Shown here: one piece after another, positions 36,663-46,879 of the stretch
How positions within the stretch are numbered: the stretch's first letter is position 1
Layout of the letters: each line of letters opens with the position of its first letter
Source of the DNA: Granulicella mallensis MP5ACTX8
Lineage (GTDB): Bacteria; Acidobacteriota; Terriglobia; Terriglobales; Acidobacteriaceae
Assembly: GCF_000178955.2 (NCBI RefSeq)
Contig: NC_016631.1
Coordinates: forward strand, 3,100,001 to 3,164,000
DNA: 64,000 bases
Direction of reading: 5' to 3'
The notes under the pieces: model-generated
What the model was told of the DNA's origin: nothing
Database searches by the model: none
The model's input: only the letters and a program-made list of their open reading frames with translations
Program-made: the position numbers and the translations under genes

Positions 36663-37838
36663 ATGGATTGTGGACACGAAGACACTATGGTCATCGCACC
36701 CTTACCTGAAAACCAATTGGAAAATCTGGCACCTGCTCGAAACATCCCTTCCCTGGATGGACTTAGAGCGCTCTCAATTTTGCTGGTGATCTTTGCTCAT
36801 TCCAGTTGGTATCTTCCATCCTGGATAACGCAAAATTCCATTTTTCATTCGGTCATCGGAAATGGCTATCACGGCGTGGCAGTTTTTTTTGTTATTAGCG
36901 GATACCTCATAACTACTCTGCTTTTGCGCGAGTTCGACAAGACCAGAACCGTCTCCCTGAAACATTTTTATTTTCGCCGCACCCTAAGAATTTTTCCACC
37001 ATTTTATTTTTTCCTGGGGGTAATGGGCGTTCTATGGGCAGTCCACATCATTCCGGAAGATCTGCGCAGTTTTATTGCATCTTTGACCTATACTTGGGCC
37101 TATTATCCTGGAGCTCATGGTTACTTCATTACTCATACGTGGTCGTTGAGCATTGAGGAACAGTTTTACCTCATATGGCCACTGCTGTTCGTATTCCTGC
37201 ATCGCAGGAGCAAGCTGATCGCAGCTAGCACGCTACTCATTGTAGCCATGCCGTTTATTCGAGTCTTGTTCTATTTCATATTGCCACACCTGCGCGGCCA
37301 CGAATTCTATATGGTTCACGGGTGGATCGATACAATGATGGTCGGTTGTCTGCTTGCGCTTGTGAAACATCAAGGCAAATGGAAGGCGTGGCAGCAACGC
37401 TACATAAATGGCTGGACGGTAAGCGCGATGGCAATCATCGCCTTCTACATCAACCCGGTTGTAACGGCTGCTCTTCCGAAGAGATCAAGTGGAATCTTTG
37501 CCCTTGGCATCAGCCCAACGGTTACAGCATTCTGCATCGGCGGAATCCTGATGTATCTAACAAGCACGGAAAACCCCTTGATTCTGAGGCTATTCAACAA
37601 TCGTGCAATTCGTCATGTGGGTGTACTGTCATACAGTCTCTACCTATGGCAGCAGCTCTTTATGTCGCATGAATTTTCTTTCCTCCCATATGGCTATCTT
37701 TATGCATTCGCCATTGCGGAGTGCTCGTTCTGGCTTGTGGAAAAACCCTCTTTACATCTGCGGGCAAAGCTCGAAGCCACATGGTGGCCAATTCGAGAGC
37801 CAAGAGGATCGGATCGGGGAACCGTAAAGGAGGGGTGA
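36663..37838 (+). CDS. Acyltransferase-3 (OafA-like) membrane protein
   Basis: This 391-residue multi-helix protein has the opening motif LDGLRALSILLVIFAHSSW, then GVAVFFVISGYLITTLLLRE and the THTWSLSIEEQFYLIWPL segment typical of the family. It should transfer acetyl or related groups to a sugar on the outer face of the inner membrane. ATG 36663 is used; ATG 36687 is a plausible alternative. A large second loop (HLRGHEFYMVHG) and a basic C-tail are unremarkable. It is probably part of the exopolysaccharide decoration set. Confidence 0.9.
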   Translation: MDCGHEDTMVIAPLPENQLENLAPARNIPSLDGLRALSILLVIFAHSSWYLPSWITQNSIFHSVIGNGYHGVAVFFVISGYLITTLLLREFDKTRTVSLKHFYFRRTLRIFPPFYFFLGVMGVLWAVHIIPEDLRSFIASLTYTWAYYPGAHGYFITHTWSLSIEEQFYLIWPLLFVFLHRRSKLIAASTLLIVAMPFIRVLFYFILPHLRGHEFYMVHGWIDTMMVGCLLALVKHQGKWKAWQQRYINGWTVSAMAIIAFYINPVVTAALPKRSSGIFALGISPTVTAFCIGGILMYLTSTENPLILRLFNNRAIRHVGVLSYSLYLWQQLFMSHEFSFLPYGYLYAFAIAECSFWLVEKPSLHLRAKLEATWWPIREPRGSDRGTVKEG

Positions 37839-37978
37839 AAGTAACTTCATAGGAGGTTACGCGCTGATGTCTTCCGCAAAGATACAATAGGAGACAGATG
37901 CAAGCCTTTGATTTTGGGTTCTCGGTCGCTATCTCCCTGAAAACCCCCTATCTTTAATTAGGCAAGGATCCGCATTCC

Positions 37979-39193
37979 TTGTTTGGAGCACACCTGATCG
38001 TGTCGATCCCAAAAGATTCAATTAGGCAAGCTTCCGAGGGTTCCATTCATCTGGATGCCCTTCGAGGTGCTGCAGCACTCATCGTCTTCGCAAATCATAC
38101 GAGAGCTTTATATTTTTCTTCTTTACTGAAGCCGGCACAACCGGCGCATGCTTTGGCTGTGCAGAGACCCTCGACTCAACAATCGATCGTCCCAGAAGGT
38201 TTTGGTGAAATCAAATTTGCCAGCGAAGCCGTGGTGATCTTTTTTGTACTCAGCGGTTATCTTGTTGGCGGAAGCGTGATTCGCTCGTTGCGAACTGCAC
38301 GGTGGTCCTGGCGTGTGTACCTTACAAAGCGGATAACACGCTTATGGATCGTTCTGATTCCGGCAATCCTGATTGGCGTAACACTGGATTATGTAGGCAT
38401 CCATATATCCGGCCCAGGGAGTGTCTATACGCAACCAGCGGGCATGGAGCTTGGGGTTGCATTCAAACTTTTTGAGCGGTTTCACCCCACTGTTCTGATA
38501 GGAAATGCACTCTTCCTTGAAGGGATTCTGGTTCCTTTCCCTGGAACAAATGCTTCGATCTGGAGCCTTGTAAACGAGTTTTGGTACTACCTCGCGTTTC
38601 CGCTTGCAGCTCTGGCATTGGCTACGAAAAGACACTGGCTGTTACGGCTGACATGGGGGATAGGAGCCTGTGCGATCCTCATATTCGTTGGCTGGCCTAT
38701 TGCAATCTTGTTTCCAATCTGGGTTTTTGGAGCGTTGGCAAGTGTGCTGCCAAGGAAGCTTTCGTTGAAGCAGGCAAAGGGGCTCTCCTGGATCTCTGGT
38801 GCCTTGCTATTGGTGGGCATGTTTGGGGTGCGGTTGCTTCCCGTTCGAGCAGTTCAAGCCGAGTATATCGTTGGCTTGCTCACAAGCCTTTTGCTGTGGT
38901 GTGTTGTCCAACAAACCTCGCCAGCCAAAGAAGGCCTCTACAAGACCGTCGCAGGGTTCTTTTCACGTATCTCGTACACCCTATACCTCTTCCATCTGCC
39001 CATGGCGGTTTTCCTTTGTGGTCTTTTGAACTCACCATGGCATGGGTGGGCATATACCCCCAAGAATGTGGCGATGTATCTTGCCAGCGATACGGTGATC
39101 GTGATTCTGGTATATGGCTTATGGAGGTTATTCGAGTCAAACACAGATTTGATCCGCGCGAAGGTCTTTGAACGTGAGCGGAGGATGAGCTAA
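37979..39193 (+). CDS. Acyltransferase-3 membrane protein, paralog of the gene at 40940
   Basis: This 404-residue family member has helix-1 motif LDALRGAAALIVFANHTRA, AVVIFFVLSGYLVGGSVIRS, and the active-region string SIWSLVNEFWYYLAFPLAAL. Several segments (VIFFVLSGYLVGGSV, RLWIVL) are shared nearly word for word with the protein at 40940-42178, indicating a duplication on either side of the polymerase-like gene. The start is a TTG at 37979 after AAGGA; GTG 38000 is possible. Confidence 0.87.
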   Translation: MFGAHLIVSIPKDSIRQASEGSIHLDALRGAAALIVFANHTRALYFSSLLKPAQPAHALAVQRPSTQQSIVPEGFGEIKFASEAVVIFFVLSGYLVGGSVIRSLRTARWSWRVYLTKRITRLWIVLIPAILIGVTLDYVGIHISGPGSVYTQPAGMELGVAFKLFERFHPTVLIGNALFLEGILVPFPGTNASIWSLVNEFWYYLAFPLAALALATKRHWLLRLTWGIGACAILIFVGWPIAILFPIWVFGALASVLPRKLSLKQAKGLSWISGALLLVGMFGVRLLPVRAVQAEYIVGLLTSLLLWCVVQQTSPAKEGLYKTVAGFFSRISYTLYLFHLPMAVFLCGLLNSPWHGWAYTPKNVAMYLASDTVIVILVYGLWRLFESNTDLIRAKVFERERRMS

Positions 39194-39355
39194 ACGTTCT
39201 AGTAACCATTCGAATTCCTGCGGCGGCGCGCACAAGGGATAAGTTTGTCGTTCGTAGATTCCAGCTTGCATCTACAATTTAGATACGACAGTATCAGGAG
39301 TTCAGAGCAATCTCCGCTGGGCTCGACAAATAGAAGAATCAGGAATCGAACTTAC

Positions 39356-40861
39356 ATGGATCAGGTTAATGCACGCATCGAGAAGCTGCCATTCGGCCGC
39401 CCCATGGCCTTGGGCGTCTGGCTCACTGGCATCTGTTTTTTGATTCCTGCATTCTATTTATTTACGCATGGTCAGATGCGAATCCTGATCGCCTTCATGT
39501 TTTTCGGGGCGCTGCTCATGTCTTGGACTCTCAATAGGACTTTAGGAATAGCTGCAACCTTCACCTTCCTGCTGACCCTCGGCGATATTCGCCGCATCCT
39601 GGATATGATCGCACCAAGCTATCAAGGGCTCGATCTCCTTCTATTGGTAGGACCGATCTTTGCCGTATATCTTGCGGTGCCCTTATTGATGCGATTGAAA
39701 GTCGCTGACACGATCTCAAAGGCGGTCCTGGCTCTGATGGCGCTCATGATCGTGGAGATATTCAATCCACGCCAAGGATCGATTATTGTTGGGGTGTCGG
39801 GAGCGTTGTTCTATGTAATTCCCATCTTATGGTTTTGGATTGCCAGGAACTATGCCACCGACCGAATGATGGATACGCTGATTTATCGCGTGTTTCTCCC
39901 CATTGGAATTCTGGACGGTCTGCTGGGTGTCGCGCAGGCATACGTCGGCTTTTTCCCTTGGGAAAGAGACTGGGCCCTGAAGCTTGGGAATCAGTATCTC
40001 TATCACGCCGGACACATGCGCTCCTTTGGCTTCTCCACCGGCGCTTCTGAATTCGCGAGCACACTCCTGATTGCCAGTGTCTGTGTTTTGGCAGCAATCT
40101 TTGCAGGGAAACGGGCATACATTCTATTGCTGCCCATTCTATTAGCTGCATCCCTGCTGGCCTCTTCACGTGGCTTGATTGTCAAGCTTCTCTTCGCAGG
40201 CGCAATGATATGGGCAGTTCGCAGCAAGGGTGGCAAGAACTGGTTACCGAGGTTCATCTTTGCTCTCGTTGTCGGCCTTGGCCTTACGTACTATTCCGCC
40301 TCCCATGCCGGCGGCGACGAGCCTCGCTCCGCTCAAAGCGATACAGCAAGCACTGCTCAAATCGCAACGGCACATGTTACCCAGGGACTCGCCGATCCCG
40401 GACATTCCACGGCTGGTCTCCATTGGCAGATCTTTGTTGGAGGCATCGTAAAAGGATTTACCTATCCCATTGGAACAGGAATTGGTGCCATTACTCTAGG
40501 CGCCGGGAAATTCGCGGCAGGCGGGGCAACCATGGGATCTTCAGAGGTAGACATCAGCGATGCCTTTATCACAATGGGTTTCTTTGGAGGCTTTCTCTAC
40601 CTCTTCATCATCTATATGGTCTTTCGTCTTGCATTCTTCTATATCCGAGAAGGATCACTCAGCATGAGTCTTACCTATATGGGACTTTTCGCAGCGCTCA
40701 TTGGTGCGTGGTTAGCCTTGGGGCAATATTCGACAGCTCCCTTTATTTGGTTTTGCATTGGATCTCTTGTCCGTAAGCAGTCACTCTTGCAATCCGCTGG
40801 TTTCCAGTCCAAGAGCAGTAATGTAAAAACACTGAAGAACGTCACTGCAAGCAGAGTTTAA
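39356..40861 (+). CDS. O-antigen ligase/polymerase-like membrane protein
   Basis: This 501-residue polytopic protein has about 12 helices, a large soluble loop around residues 325-385, and a C-terminal pair of helices, the topology of Wzy polymerases and WaaL ligases. The stretch SFGFSTGASEFASTLLIASV followed by LLASSRGLIVKLLFAG resembles the conserved pre-loop part of this superfamily. It probably polymerises the repeat units of the exopolysaccharide. Sequence divergence in this family makes the exact role uncertain. ATG 39356 is preferred; the frame stays open to a TTG at 39245. It sits between two paralogous acyltransferases. Confidence 0.72.
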   Translation: MDQVNARIEKLPFGRPMALGVWLTGICFLIPAFYLFTHGQMRILIAFMFFGALLMSWTLNRTLGIAATFTFLLTLGDIRRILDMIAPSYQGLDLLLLVGPIFAVYLAVPLLMRLKVADTISKAVLALMALMIVEIFNPRQGSIIVGVSGALFYVIPILWFWIARNYATDRMMDTLIYRVFLPIGILDGLLGVAQAYVGFFPWERDWALKLGNQYLYHAGHMRSFGFSTGASEFASTLLIASVCVLAAIFAGKRAYILLLPILLAASLLASSRGLIVKLLFAGAMIWAVRSKGGKNWLPRFIFALVVGLGLTYYSASHAGGDEPRSAQSDTASTAQIATAHVTQGLADPGHSTAGLHWQIFVGGIVKGFTYPIGTGIGAITLGAGKFAAGGATMGSSEVDISDAFITMGFFGGFLYLFIIYMVFRLAFFYIREGSLSMSLTYMGLFAALIGAWLALGQYSTAPFIWFCIGSLVRKQSLLQSAGFQSKSSNVKTLKNVTASRV

Positions 40862-40939
40862 CGCTTGCAACTCACTCAAACGGGCTACGGCATCTCGAAT
40901 CAAACCATATTCTTGATAGTCGCTCATCTGTGAACTAGT

Positions 40940-42178
40940 ATGAGGACAGATCGCACCTATTTCTTTATGGCTAAACCTGGTGAGAAGGTTCGCTTCACTG
41001 ATACGACGGCTTCCGTCTTGCTTGATCTGGTGCGGGGTCTGGCAGCATTGCTTGTGCTATCCGTTCATCTACGGAATATGCTCTTCGTTGATTATCCAGA
41101 AGCCATTCAGCACGGAGCCTCTAAACTATTAGTCATTCCCTATGTGCTTAGCTCTGGGGGACATCAGGCTGTCGTTATCTTTTTTGTGCTCAGCGGCTAT
41201 CTGGTCGGTGGAAGCGTACTGCGTTTACTGCGACAAAGACAGTGGCAATGGAGATCGTATTTGCTCCATCGCATCGTACGCTTATGGATCGTCTTACTTC
41301 CCGGCCTTCTTCTTTGTTTTCTACTCGATTCAATCGGCCTTCGATCGCATAGCTTGCTATATCACGGAATTATTCCGAACTATGAGACCGGCGATATCTC
41401 TCAGCTACATACGATCAAGATTTTCTTTGGCAACCTGTTTTTTCTTCAACCGATGTGGGTGCCGACCTACGGATCGGATGGATCTCTCTGGAGCCTTTCA
41501 TACGAATTCTGGTACTACCTTCTTTTTCCTCTCGGCCTTATCGCCATTCGTAGAGAGTTTTCATGGAGGACCAGATGCGCATGCCTTATCGGCTTCATCG
41601 CTTCTTCCTGGTTTGTGCGAATTCACATCCTCCCACTATTCCCAATATGGCTTTTGGGGGTAGCGTTGACGATGGTTCCAGCTCCACGCCTGGGATTGGC
41701 TGTTCGCTGGATGGCGGCAGCACTCTACATGCCGCTTATTTTCGTTTTCTCTCGAAAAGCCATCTGGTCACTCTTAGTTCAGGATTACATTTTTGCTATC
41801 GTCAGTGCTCTGTTTCTTTGGATTATGCTTTCAGCAAAAGATGAGGCAGATAAATCGGGATACTTCACCCGAGGGTCACGTGGACTGTCCCGCTTCTCTT
41901 ACACCCTCTATGTGGCTCACCTGCCTTTCTTATTGCTTGCAGCCTCTTTACTGATAGGGACCCAGCGGTGGCTCCCAGATGTCAGGCACATTGCTGAAGC
42001 ATTAGGCTTACTTGTGGTGGCACTGATTTATTCCTATGGCATTGCGGCGGTCACTGAATACAAGACAGAGGTATTTCGTCACTGGCTAGAACGCAACCTG
42101 GGAATCTTTTCAGCTCCGAAGGCACATGCTCCAAGCCTGCTGCGACAAGAAGTGTTACCTGGAAAAGACAAATCATAG
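40940..42178 (+). CDS. Acyltransferase-3 membrane protein
   Basis: This 412-residue protein has helix-1 motif LDLVRGLAALLVLSVHLRN, AVVIFFVLSGYLVGGSVLRL and SLWSLSYEFWYYLLFPLGLI. It is the closest relative within the window of the gene at 37979-39193. It ends with a charged cytoplasmic tail (VLPGKDKS). It is likely to O-acylate an exopolysaccharide sugar. The ribosome-binding site is weak; ATG 40967 is an alternative. Confidence 0.88.
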   Translation: MRTDRTYFFMAKPGEKVRFTDTTASVLLDLVRGLAALLVLSVHLRNMLFVDYPEAIQHGASKLLVIPYVLSSGGHQAVVIFFVLSGYLVGGSVLRLLRQRQWQWRSYLLHRIVRLWIVLLPGLLLCFLLDSIGLRSHSLLYHGIIPNYETGDISQLHTIKIFFGNLFFLQPMWVPTYGSDGSLWSLSYEFWYYLLFPLGLIAIRREFSWRTRCACLIGFIASSWFVRIHILPLFPIWLLGVALTMVPAPRLGLAVRWMAAALYMPLIFVFSRKAIWSLLVQDYIFAIVSALFLWIMLSAKDEADKSGYFTRGSRGLSRFSYTLYVAHLPFLLLAASLLIGTQRWLPDVRHIAEALGLLVVALIYSYGIAAVTEYKTEVFRHWLERNLGIFSAPKAHAPSLLRQEVLPGKDKS

Positions 42179-42302
42179 CGATGCAATCGCCTTAGCTCTC
42201 TTGTGCATAGGGCGTGCCATCAAACCATTCTTGAAGCGAAATTGAGCTATGCAGTCAGTTTGTTGACATGCCCTAGAGACTCGCTAGCGGTTTACCTCAA
42301 TA

Positions 42303-43448
42303 TCAGGAGAATCGCTTTTTGAGATTCAGGATGGGGGCTTCGAAATAATGATAGCTCAATATTGCAGCCCCTAGAGTTATAGCTAATGAGGAGATAACCA
42401 CAATAGCTCCGCCTAAAAGATCTGAGTGTACAAGCCGCTGGATCGGATGTACCGCCTGAACGAGGAAGACAAACAAAAGACCGTGGTATATATAAAGCCC
42501 ATAGCTGTAGCGCCCGAAGAAGCGAAGAAATCTGAGGCGGCCAATCCGAGCGATCCAGCCTCTTCCCTGTTGTGCAAAAAAAACTAAGCACGCGAAACAG
42601 ACCGCCACAACGGTATAGCCGAAGGTCGCAAGAACCTGGTTTCCGTGCGTAGTGAATCTCATACTTATAAGCACAATGAGGGTGGTTAAGCTTGAGACGA
42701 CAAATACTCTCTTAACTGGGATGCGTTCCGGCAACGGCCCTCTAACCAATAGTGCAGCGATTCCTCCGCAGACTAGCGTGTCAATCCGCGTAGGCAATAG
42801 GGGGAAGATGTGAAAAAAAGTGACTCCACGATAGACAAGAATGATGCGCAGTATAAGAGCGGCCAGCATGATTGCTACCGAGACTTGCAACAGCCTCCTT
42901 CGGTCTCGGACATGCCAGACGATAAATGGCCAAACCAAATAAAACTGCTCTTCCACTGCCAGCGTCCAAAAATGTCCGACCATCATCTTTGGCCCCGGAG
43001 AGGCAAGTCCCGGGGTAAAGAGGGGCATCATATTGGAAAGATAAAAAAAGTAGAGAAGATGCCCAGGTTTCCAGTGAAGCTGGAGAACGGGTGTTAAAAG
43101 CAGAAATAGCAGCAGAACACCGTAATATAGAGGAAAGATTCTTAGCGAACGTCGCGCATAGAAGTTTTTGACCCGATGAGGCTTATGCGCGGTATCGTAA
43201 AGGATTCCTGTAATAAGAAACCCGGAAAGCACGAAAAAGAGATCAACCCCCATCCACCCCGTATCCGCGATGCCAGACCAGATTTGAATCAGCCAATTTG
43301 AACTCTTGCTACCACCTCCGAAGTGGTAGCAAAACACAGCCAGTATCGCGATTCCACGCAAACCATCCAGCGCCGGGTAGTGACGGCTTGATTCCCCCTT
43401 GAATTCACTCCGGGATGATTCTTGCTGATCAAGCTGAGAAACTTGCAT
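42303..43448 (-). CDS. Acyltransferase-3 (OafA-like) membrane protein
   Basis: This 381-residue protein has motif LDGLRGIAILAVFCYHFGGG, MGVDLFFVLSGFLITGILYD, the ARRSLRIFPLYYGVLLLFLL segment and VGHFWTLAVEEQFYLVWPFI, the full set of conserved OafA-type features. Very good ribosome-binding site AGAGGTGAA before ATG 43448. It is on the same strand as the export/kinase pair and separate from them by about 210 bp, so it may join their operon. Confidence 0.92.
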   Translation of the reverse strand: MQVSQLDQQESSRSEFKGESSRHYPALDGLRGIAILAVFCYHFGGGSKSSNWLIQIWSGIADTGWMGVDLFFVLSGFLITGILYDTAHKPHRVKNFYARRSLRIFPLYYGVLLLFLLLTPVLQLHWKPGHLLYFFYLSNMMPLFTPGLASPGPKMMVGHFWTLAVEEQFYLVWPFIVWHVRDRRRLLQVSVAIMLAALILRIILVYRGVTFFHIFPLLPTRIDTLVCGGIAALLVRGPLPERIPVKRVFVVSSLTTLIVLISMRFTTHGNQVLATFGYTVVAVCFACLVFFAQQGRGWIARIGRLRFLRFFGRYSYGLYIYHGLLFVFLVQAVHPIQRLVHSDLLGGAIVVISSLAITLGAAILSYHYFEAPILNLKKRFS

Positions 43449-43659
43449 TTCACCTCTCTTGCGCCATGCTGACCTTTGCTACAAGCAGGCATGCCGTCGA
43501 TTGAGAGAAGCCGGGTCTTGCTGGCTAACTCGATAAGTCTGTCCCATTAGTTGGCGAGAGTACCAAAGCCACAGGAGCAGGTTCTGCAAACGTATCGCAC
43601 ACACGGAAATGCGTCACATTTGCAAGACTGCGCTCCCTCCAAATGATTGGACGCTGCAA

Positions 43660-44673
43660 TTATTTTATAACTGCTACATCCACACCAGCACTGAGCGCAC
43701 TTGCGGTAGCTGAAGGAAGAGCATACTGGAGGAACCGCTTGAAACCGCTATGTGGCATAACCAGAACATCTGAGGCCTGTAGTACCAGATTGGGGGCGGC
43801 ATTTTTTACTACCTGGTTAAAGTCGACAGGGATCGTTTCCGTTCCAGTTGCCGTCTTACGGATGATTGTGGCTTTGGAAGCCGAGGCTGTGACCGTCCAT
43901 CCACGACACAGCGCCAGGATATTAAGCAGACTTAAGTCGCGGCCCAGCGGAATAGAATACGCCCCAGGCGCATTCACGTCACCAATGACATAAACAAAAT
44001 CCGCCTGAGCTACGACGATAGTATCTCCTGGAAAGACCGGAGTGGAATTCTGAACTGCAGAATAATTGGTTGACCTAACCTGTATCACAAGCGGATGAGT
44101 TGGATCGCTATGGTGAGTAATCGTAATCGTCGAACCCTCATTCTGGGTAGGTCCCCCCGCGAAAGATAGTGCTTCGTAGAGCGTATGAGGCCCAAAGAGC
44201 GGATAAGTGCCGGGAGCGCGGACTTCTCCCATCAGAGTGATGCCCTGCGTTGCAAATTGAAAGATCTGAACGGTTACATGAGGATCAAGCATGATCTGCC
44301 CGTCACGGAGACGCTTTTCAATGGCACGCGCCGCCTGATTAGAGTTGAGGCCAGCAACCTCTAATTGGCCTCCGACGGGCAAGTCCACCCTGCCCTCCTG
44401 ATCGACACGAAGCCTCCCCGATAGCTCTATAGTATTGAACACCGTCACATCGACAACGTCGCCTGCACCCAGGACAAGCTGGCCAGTCTCCGTTACATTC
44501 GGGCCATAGGGGGCGAGTCTATCCGGAGTGGCCGATTGCGCGTGGCTTGACTGTACGCCTGGGCCGATCAGAAGTAACCCAAGGCAAAGCAACAACGTTG
44601 GGATGCCCGCCGTCCGGAGCCAATCATTTTTTGATTGACCGCAGGTTTCTATCAGCTCAGTTGTAATATCCAC
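43660..44673 (-). CDS. Wza-like polysaccharide export protein
   Basis: This 337-residue protein has a hydrophobic leader (LLLCLGLLLIGPGVQSSHAQ). A polysaccharide-export (Poly_export) domain follows, starting LGAGDVVDVTVFNTIELSGR with the VDQEGRVDLPVGGQLEVAGL core. Two SLBB-type domains come next (MGEVRAPGTYPLF, then VIGDVNAPGAYSIPL). It should form or gate the periplasmic/outer-membrane channel. The start is a GTG at 44673, inside the end of the kinase gene: GGAGG lies 8 nt upstream and the two genes overlap by 17 nt in different frames, so they are translationally coupled. An upstream ATG at 44787 would overlap the kinase by about 130 bp and is rejected. Confidence 0.88.
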   Translation of the reverse strand: MDITTELIETCGQSKNDWLRTAGIPTLLLCLGLLLIGPGVQSSHAQSATPDRLAPYGPNVTETGQLVLGAGDVVDVTVFNTIELSGRLRVDQEGRVDLPVGGQLEVAGLNSNQAARAIEKRLRDGQIMLDPHVTVQIFQFATQGITLMGEVRAPGTYPLFGPHTLYEALSFAGGPTQNEGSTITITHHSDPTHPLVIQVRSTNYSAVQNSTPVFPGDTIVVAQADFVYVIGDVNAPGAYSIPLGRDLSLLNILALCRGWTVTASASKATIIRKTATGTETIPVDFNQVVKNAAPNLVLQASDVLVMPHSGFKRFLQYALPSATASALSAGVDVAVIK

Positions 44674-46879
44674 TACCGTAGCCTCCGTAATAGCCCGTTT
44701 GAGTGACAGCCATGTCGTTGATAACCACGCCCGCCACCTGGGCGTTTGTGTGTCGCAGAACATCGCGAATGCGCTTGAGTGCACCAAGCGGTGTCATGTT
44801 ATAGCGGGTAACAAGAATGAGTGCATCCGCCCAGCTTGCAAGGGGCAAGCTATCGCTCACAATCAGCAAAGGAGCTGAGTCGACGATGATGTAATCAAAT
44901 TCCTGCTCCCATTGTTGCAGGAGCGAGTAGAACTTATTAGAGCCGAGAGCTTCCGAAGGAAGGGCAACCTTCTTTCCGGCAGTCAACAGAAAGAGATTAT
45001 CAAGGTCCGGAAGAGGATTGGTGAAGGGCTCGGCAGTATCATCTCCAAGAATCAAATTACTGAGACCGCGCTTGTTCTCGACACCAAATTTACTGTGCAG
45101 GGCTGGGCGCCGAAGATCAGCGTCTACCAGCAAAACTCGAGCACCTTTCTGCGCCAGTACCACCCCATAGTTGGCCGTTGTGGAACTTTTACCTTCTCCC
45201 GGGATGGTGCTGCTAACTAACAACATCTTCGCTGGCCTATCAATAGAAGACAGCAGAAGAGCATTGCGCAGGTTACGAAAAGCTTCTGCGTTTACGGACA
45301 ACGGGCTGTTATAAGCCACCAACATCTGAGACGCATCGAAAGCAGGGGCATCGCCTTTGTTGTCTGTCCTCTGTGCTATCGAGATATGAGGAATAATTGC
45401 AAGCAGCTGATACCCCAAGGCGCGCTCGATCTGATCCACGCTCTGCAGTTTGTCCGATAAGGCTTCCCGGAGGAATGCCGAACCTACCCCAGCAAAAAGA
45501 CCCAGAACCAAACCGAAACTCAGAATGACTAATTTCTTGGGTTCGACAGGGATCAATGGGGCCCGGGCTGTATCTACCCGCATGGTATTGACGCTTTGCA
45601 ACCCAGCATCGACTCCTGCCTGCTGGAGCTTGTATTGCAGCGTATTGTAAAGCTCTCTGCTGGAGCTTCCCTCCGCATACAACACCGCGAACTCTGCCGC
45701 TTTGCGATTGAGGGCGTACGCCTTATCGGTCTGTTCATCGTATTGCTGCTGCAGTGAGCTCTGAATCGCAACAGCAGTATCGTACTCTTGCTTCAAGCGA
45801 TTCTTCACGATGGAACTCTGGCGCTCGAGCTCTGCGTCAGTTTTTTGCATCTGGTCCTTGACTTGGGCAAGCGGCGGGTAGTTTTGCCCGAACTTAGTCG
45901 AAAGTTGTACATATTGACCGTACAACGTTGCCTGCTGCGATTGCAGGGCGGCCAAATTGGCACTGGGGAACATGGCTGCCAGAACAGCTGTATTTCCGTT
46001 CTCGGCAGCACGCATCTGGGCCTCTTTGACGATCCGATCGCCCTGGGCTACGGTCAAACGATTATTCAGCTGCGTGAGACGATCTGTCACCGTAGAGGCG
46101 GATGGGCTTGGCGATTCTCCCCCGCCATCCTTGCTGGATCCGGAGCTGCCTCCACCCAGCATGAGAATGTTGTTCTTTTCCTGGAAGTCAGCTAGCTTCT
46201 TCTGCGCTTCGGCAGCGCGTTCTCGGAGAGAATCCATCTCGCTGGACAGCCACTTCGTGACCTGAGTGACCGAACCATAACGACTATCAAAGGTCTGACG
46301 GAGATATGCCTCAATCAAACGGTTAGCGAGGAGTGCTGCTACCTGCGGATTCGGGTTACGGAATGAGATTGTTACCAATTGCGTGCTCGGCACCTGGAGC
46401 ACATTGATCTGCGATTTGAAATGACTGAGCATCTCTTCTTGCGCCGGCGAGAGAGAGATCGCTCCAAGAGGAATCGCTAATTGCTTTGCGTTGGGACCGG
46501 CGTACTCCCGGAACTCCTCATCCGAAAGAGAGTGCATGGTGTCAATGGCCACAGCATCGCTCTTAATGATGGCCATCTCCGTGGCAATCAACTCCGCAGA
46601 GTCCGCCTGAGTCCCCGTCAAATCGGCAAGACCCAGCGAGCCAATACGGCCCGGATCGATTCGGATGCTGGCCGTAGCCTCATAAATCGGAGTTACGGAT
46701 TTAACGTACACGACTGCAACAACCGTGCCGATCACGATGCAGGCAAGAATGAACCATTTATGCCTGCCAAGCATTTGGGCGATGTCGCCGAGAGACAAGG
46801 CTGAAGCTGAATCCGCCTCCGTGAGGGAACGCTGATCGAGCTTCCCCTCTGTGTCCGGCTGCGTTGTTTGAACCCTCAT
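44657..46879 (-). CDS. Polysaccharide co-polymerase / tyrosine autokinase (Wzc-like)
   Basis: This 740-residue inner-membrane protein has an N-terminal Wzz domain with a membrane helix near residue 40 (FILACIVIGTVVAVVYV). A periplasmic coiled coil around 200-400 includes the Gly/Ser-rich insert GGGSSGSSKDGGG. A second helix lies near 450 (LVILSFGLVLGLFAGVGSAF). A C-terminal BY-kinase domain follows, with Walker A IPGEGKSS, Walker A' VLLVDADLRRP and Walker B IIVDSAPLL, and a Tyr-rich tail GYYGGYGSGYYN that would be autophosphorylated. It regulates chain length and export of the exopolysaccharide with the Wza-like protein. The promoter should be in 46880-47597. Confidence 0.95.
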   Translation of the reverse strand: MRVQTTQPDTEGKLDQRSLTEADSASALSLGDIAQMLGRHKWFILACIVIGTVVAVVYVKSVTPIYEATASIRIDPGRIGSLGLADLTGTQADSAELIATEMAIIKSDAVAIDTMHSLSDEEFREYAGPNAKQLAIPLGAISLSPAQEEMLSHFKSQINVLQVPSTQLVTISFRNPNPQVAALLANRLIEAYLRQTFDSRYGSVTQVTKWLSSEMDSLRERAAEAQKKLADFQEKNNILMLGGGSSGSSKDGGGESPSPSASTVTDRLTQLNNRLTVAQGDRIVKEAQMRAAENGNTAVLAAMFPSANLAALQSQQATLYGQYVQLSTKFGQNYPPLAQVKDQMQKTDAELERQSSIVKNRLKQEYDTAVAIQSSLQQQYDEQTDKAYALNRKAAEFAVLYAEGSSSRELYNTLQYKLQQAGVDAGLQSVNTMRVDTARAPLIPVEPKKLVILSFGLVLGLFAGVGSAFLREALSDKLQSVDQIERALGYQLLAIIPHISIAQRTDNKGDAPAFDASQMLVAYNSPLSVNAEAFRNLRNALLLSSIDRPAKMLLVSSTIPGEGKSSTTANYGVVLAQKGARVLLVDADLRRPALHSKFGVENKRGLSNLILGDDTAEPFTNPLPDLDNLFLLTAGKKVALPSEALGSNKFYSLLQQWEQEFDYIIVDSAPLLIVSDSLPLASWADALILVTRYNMTPLGALKRIRDVLRHTNAQVAGVVINDMAVTQTGYYGGYGSGYYN

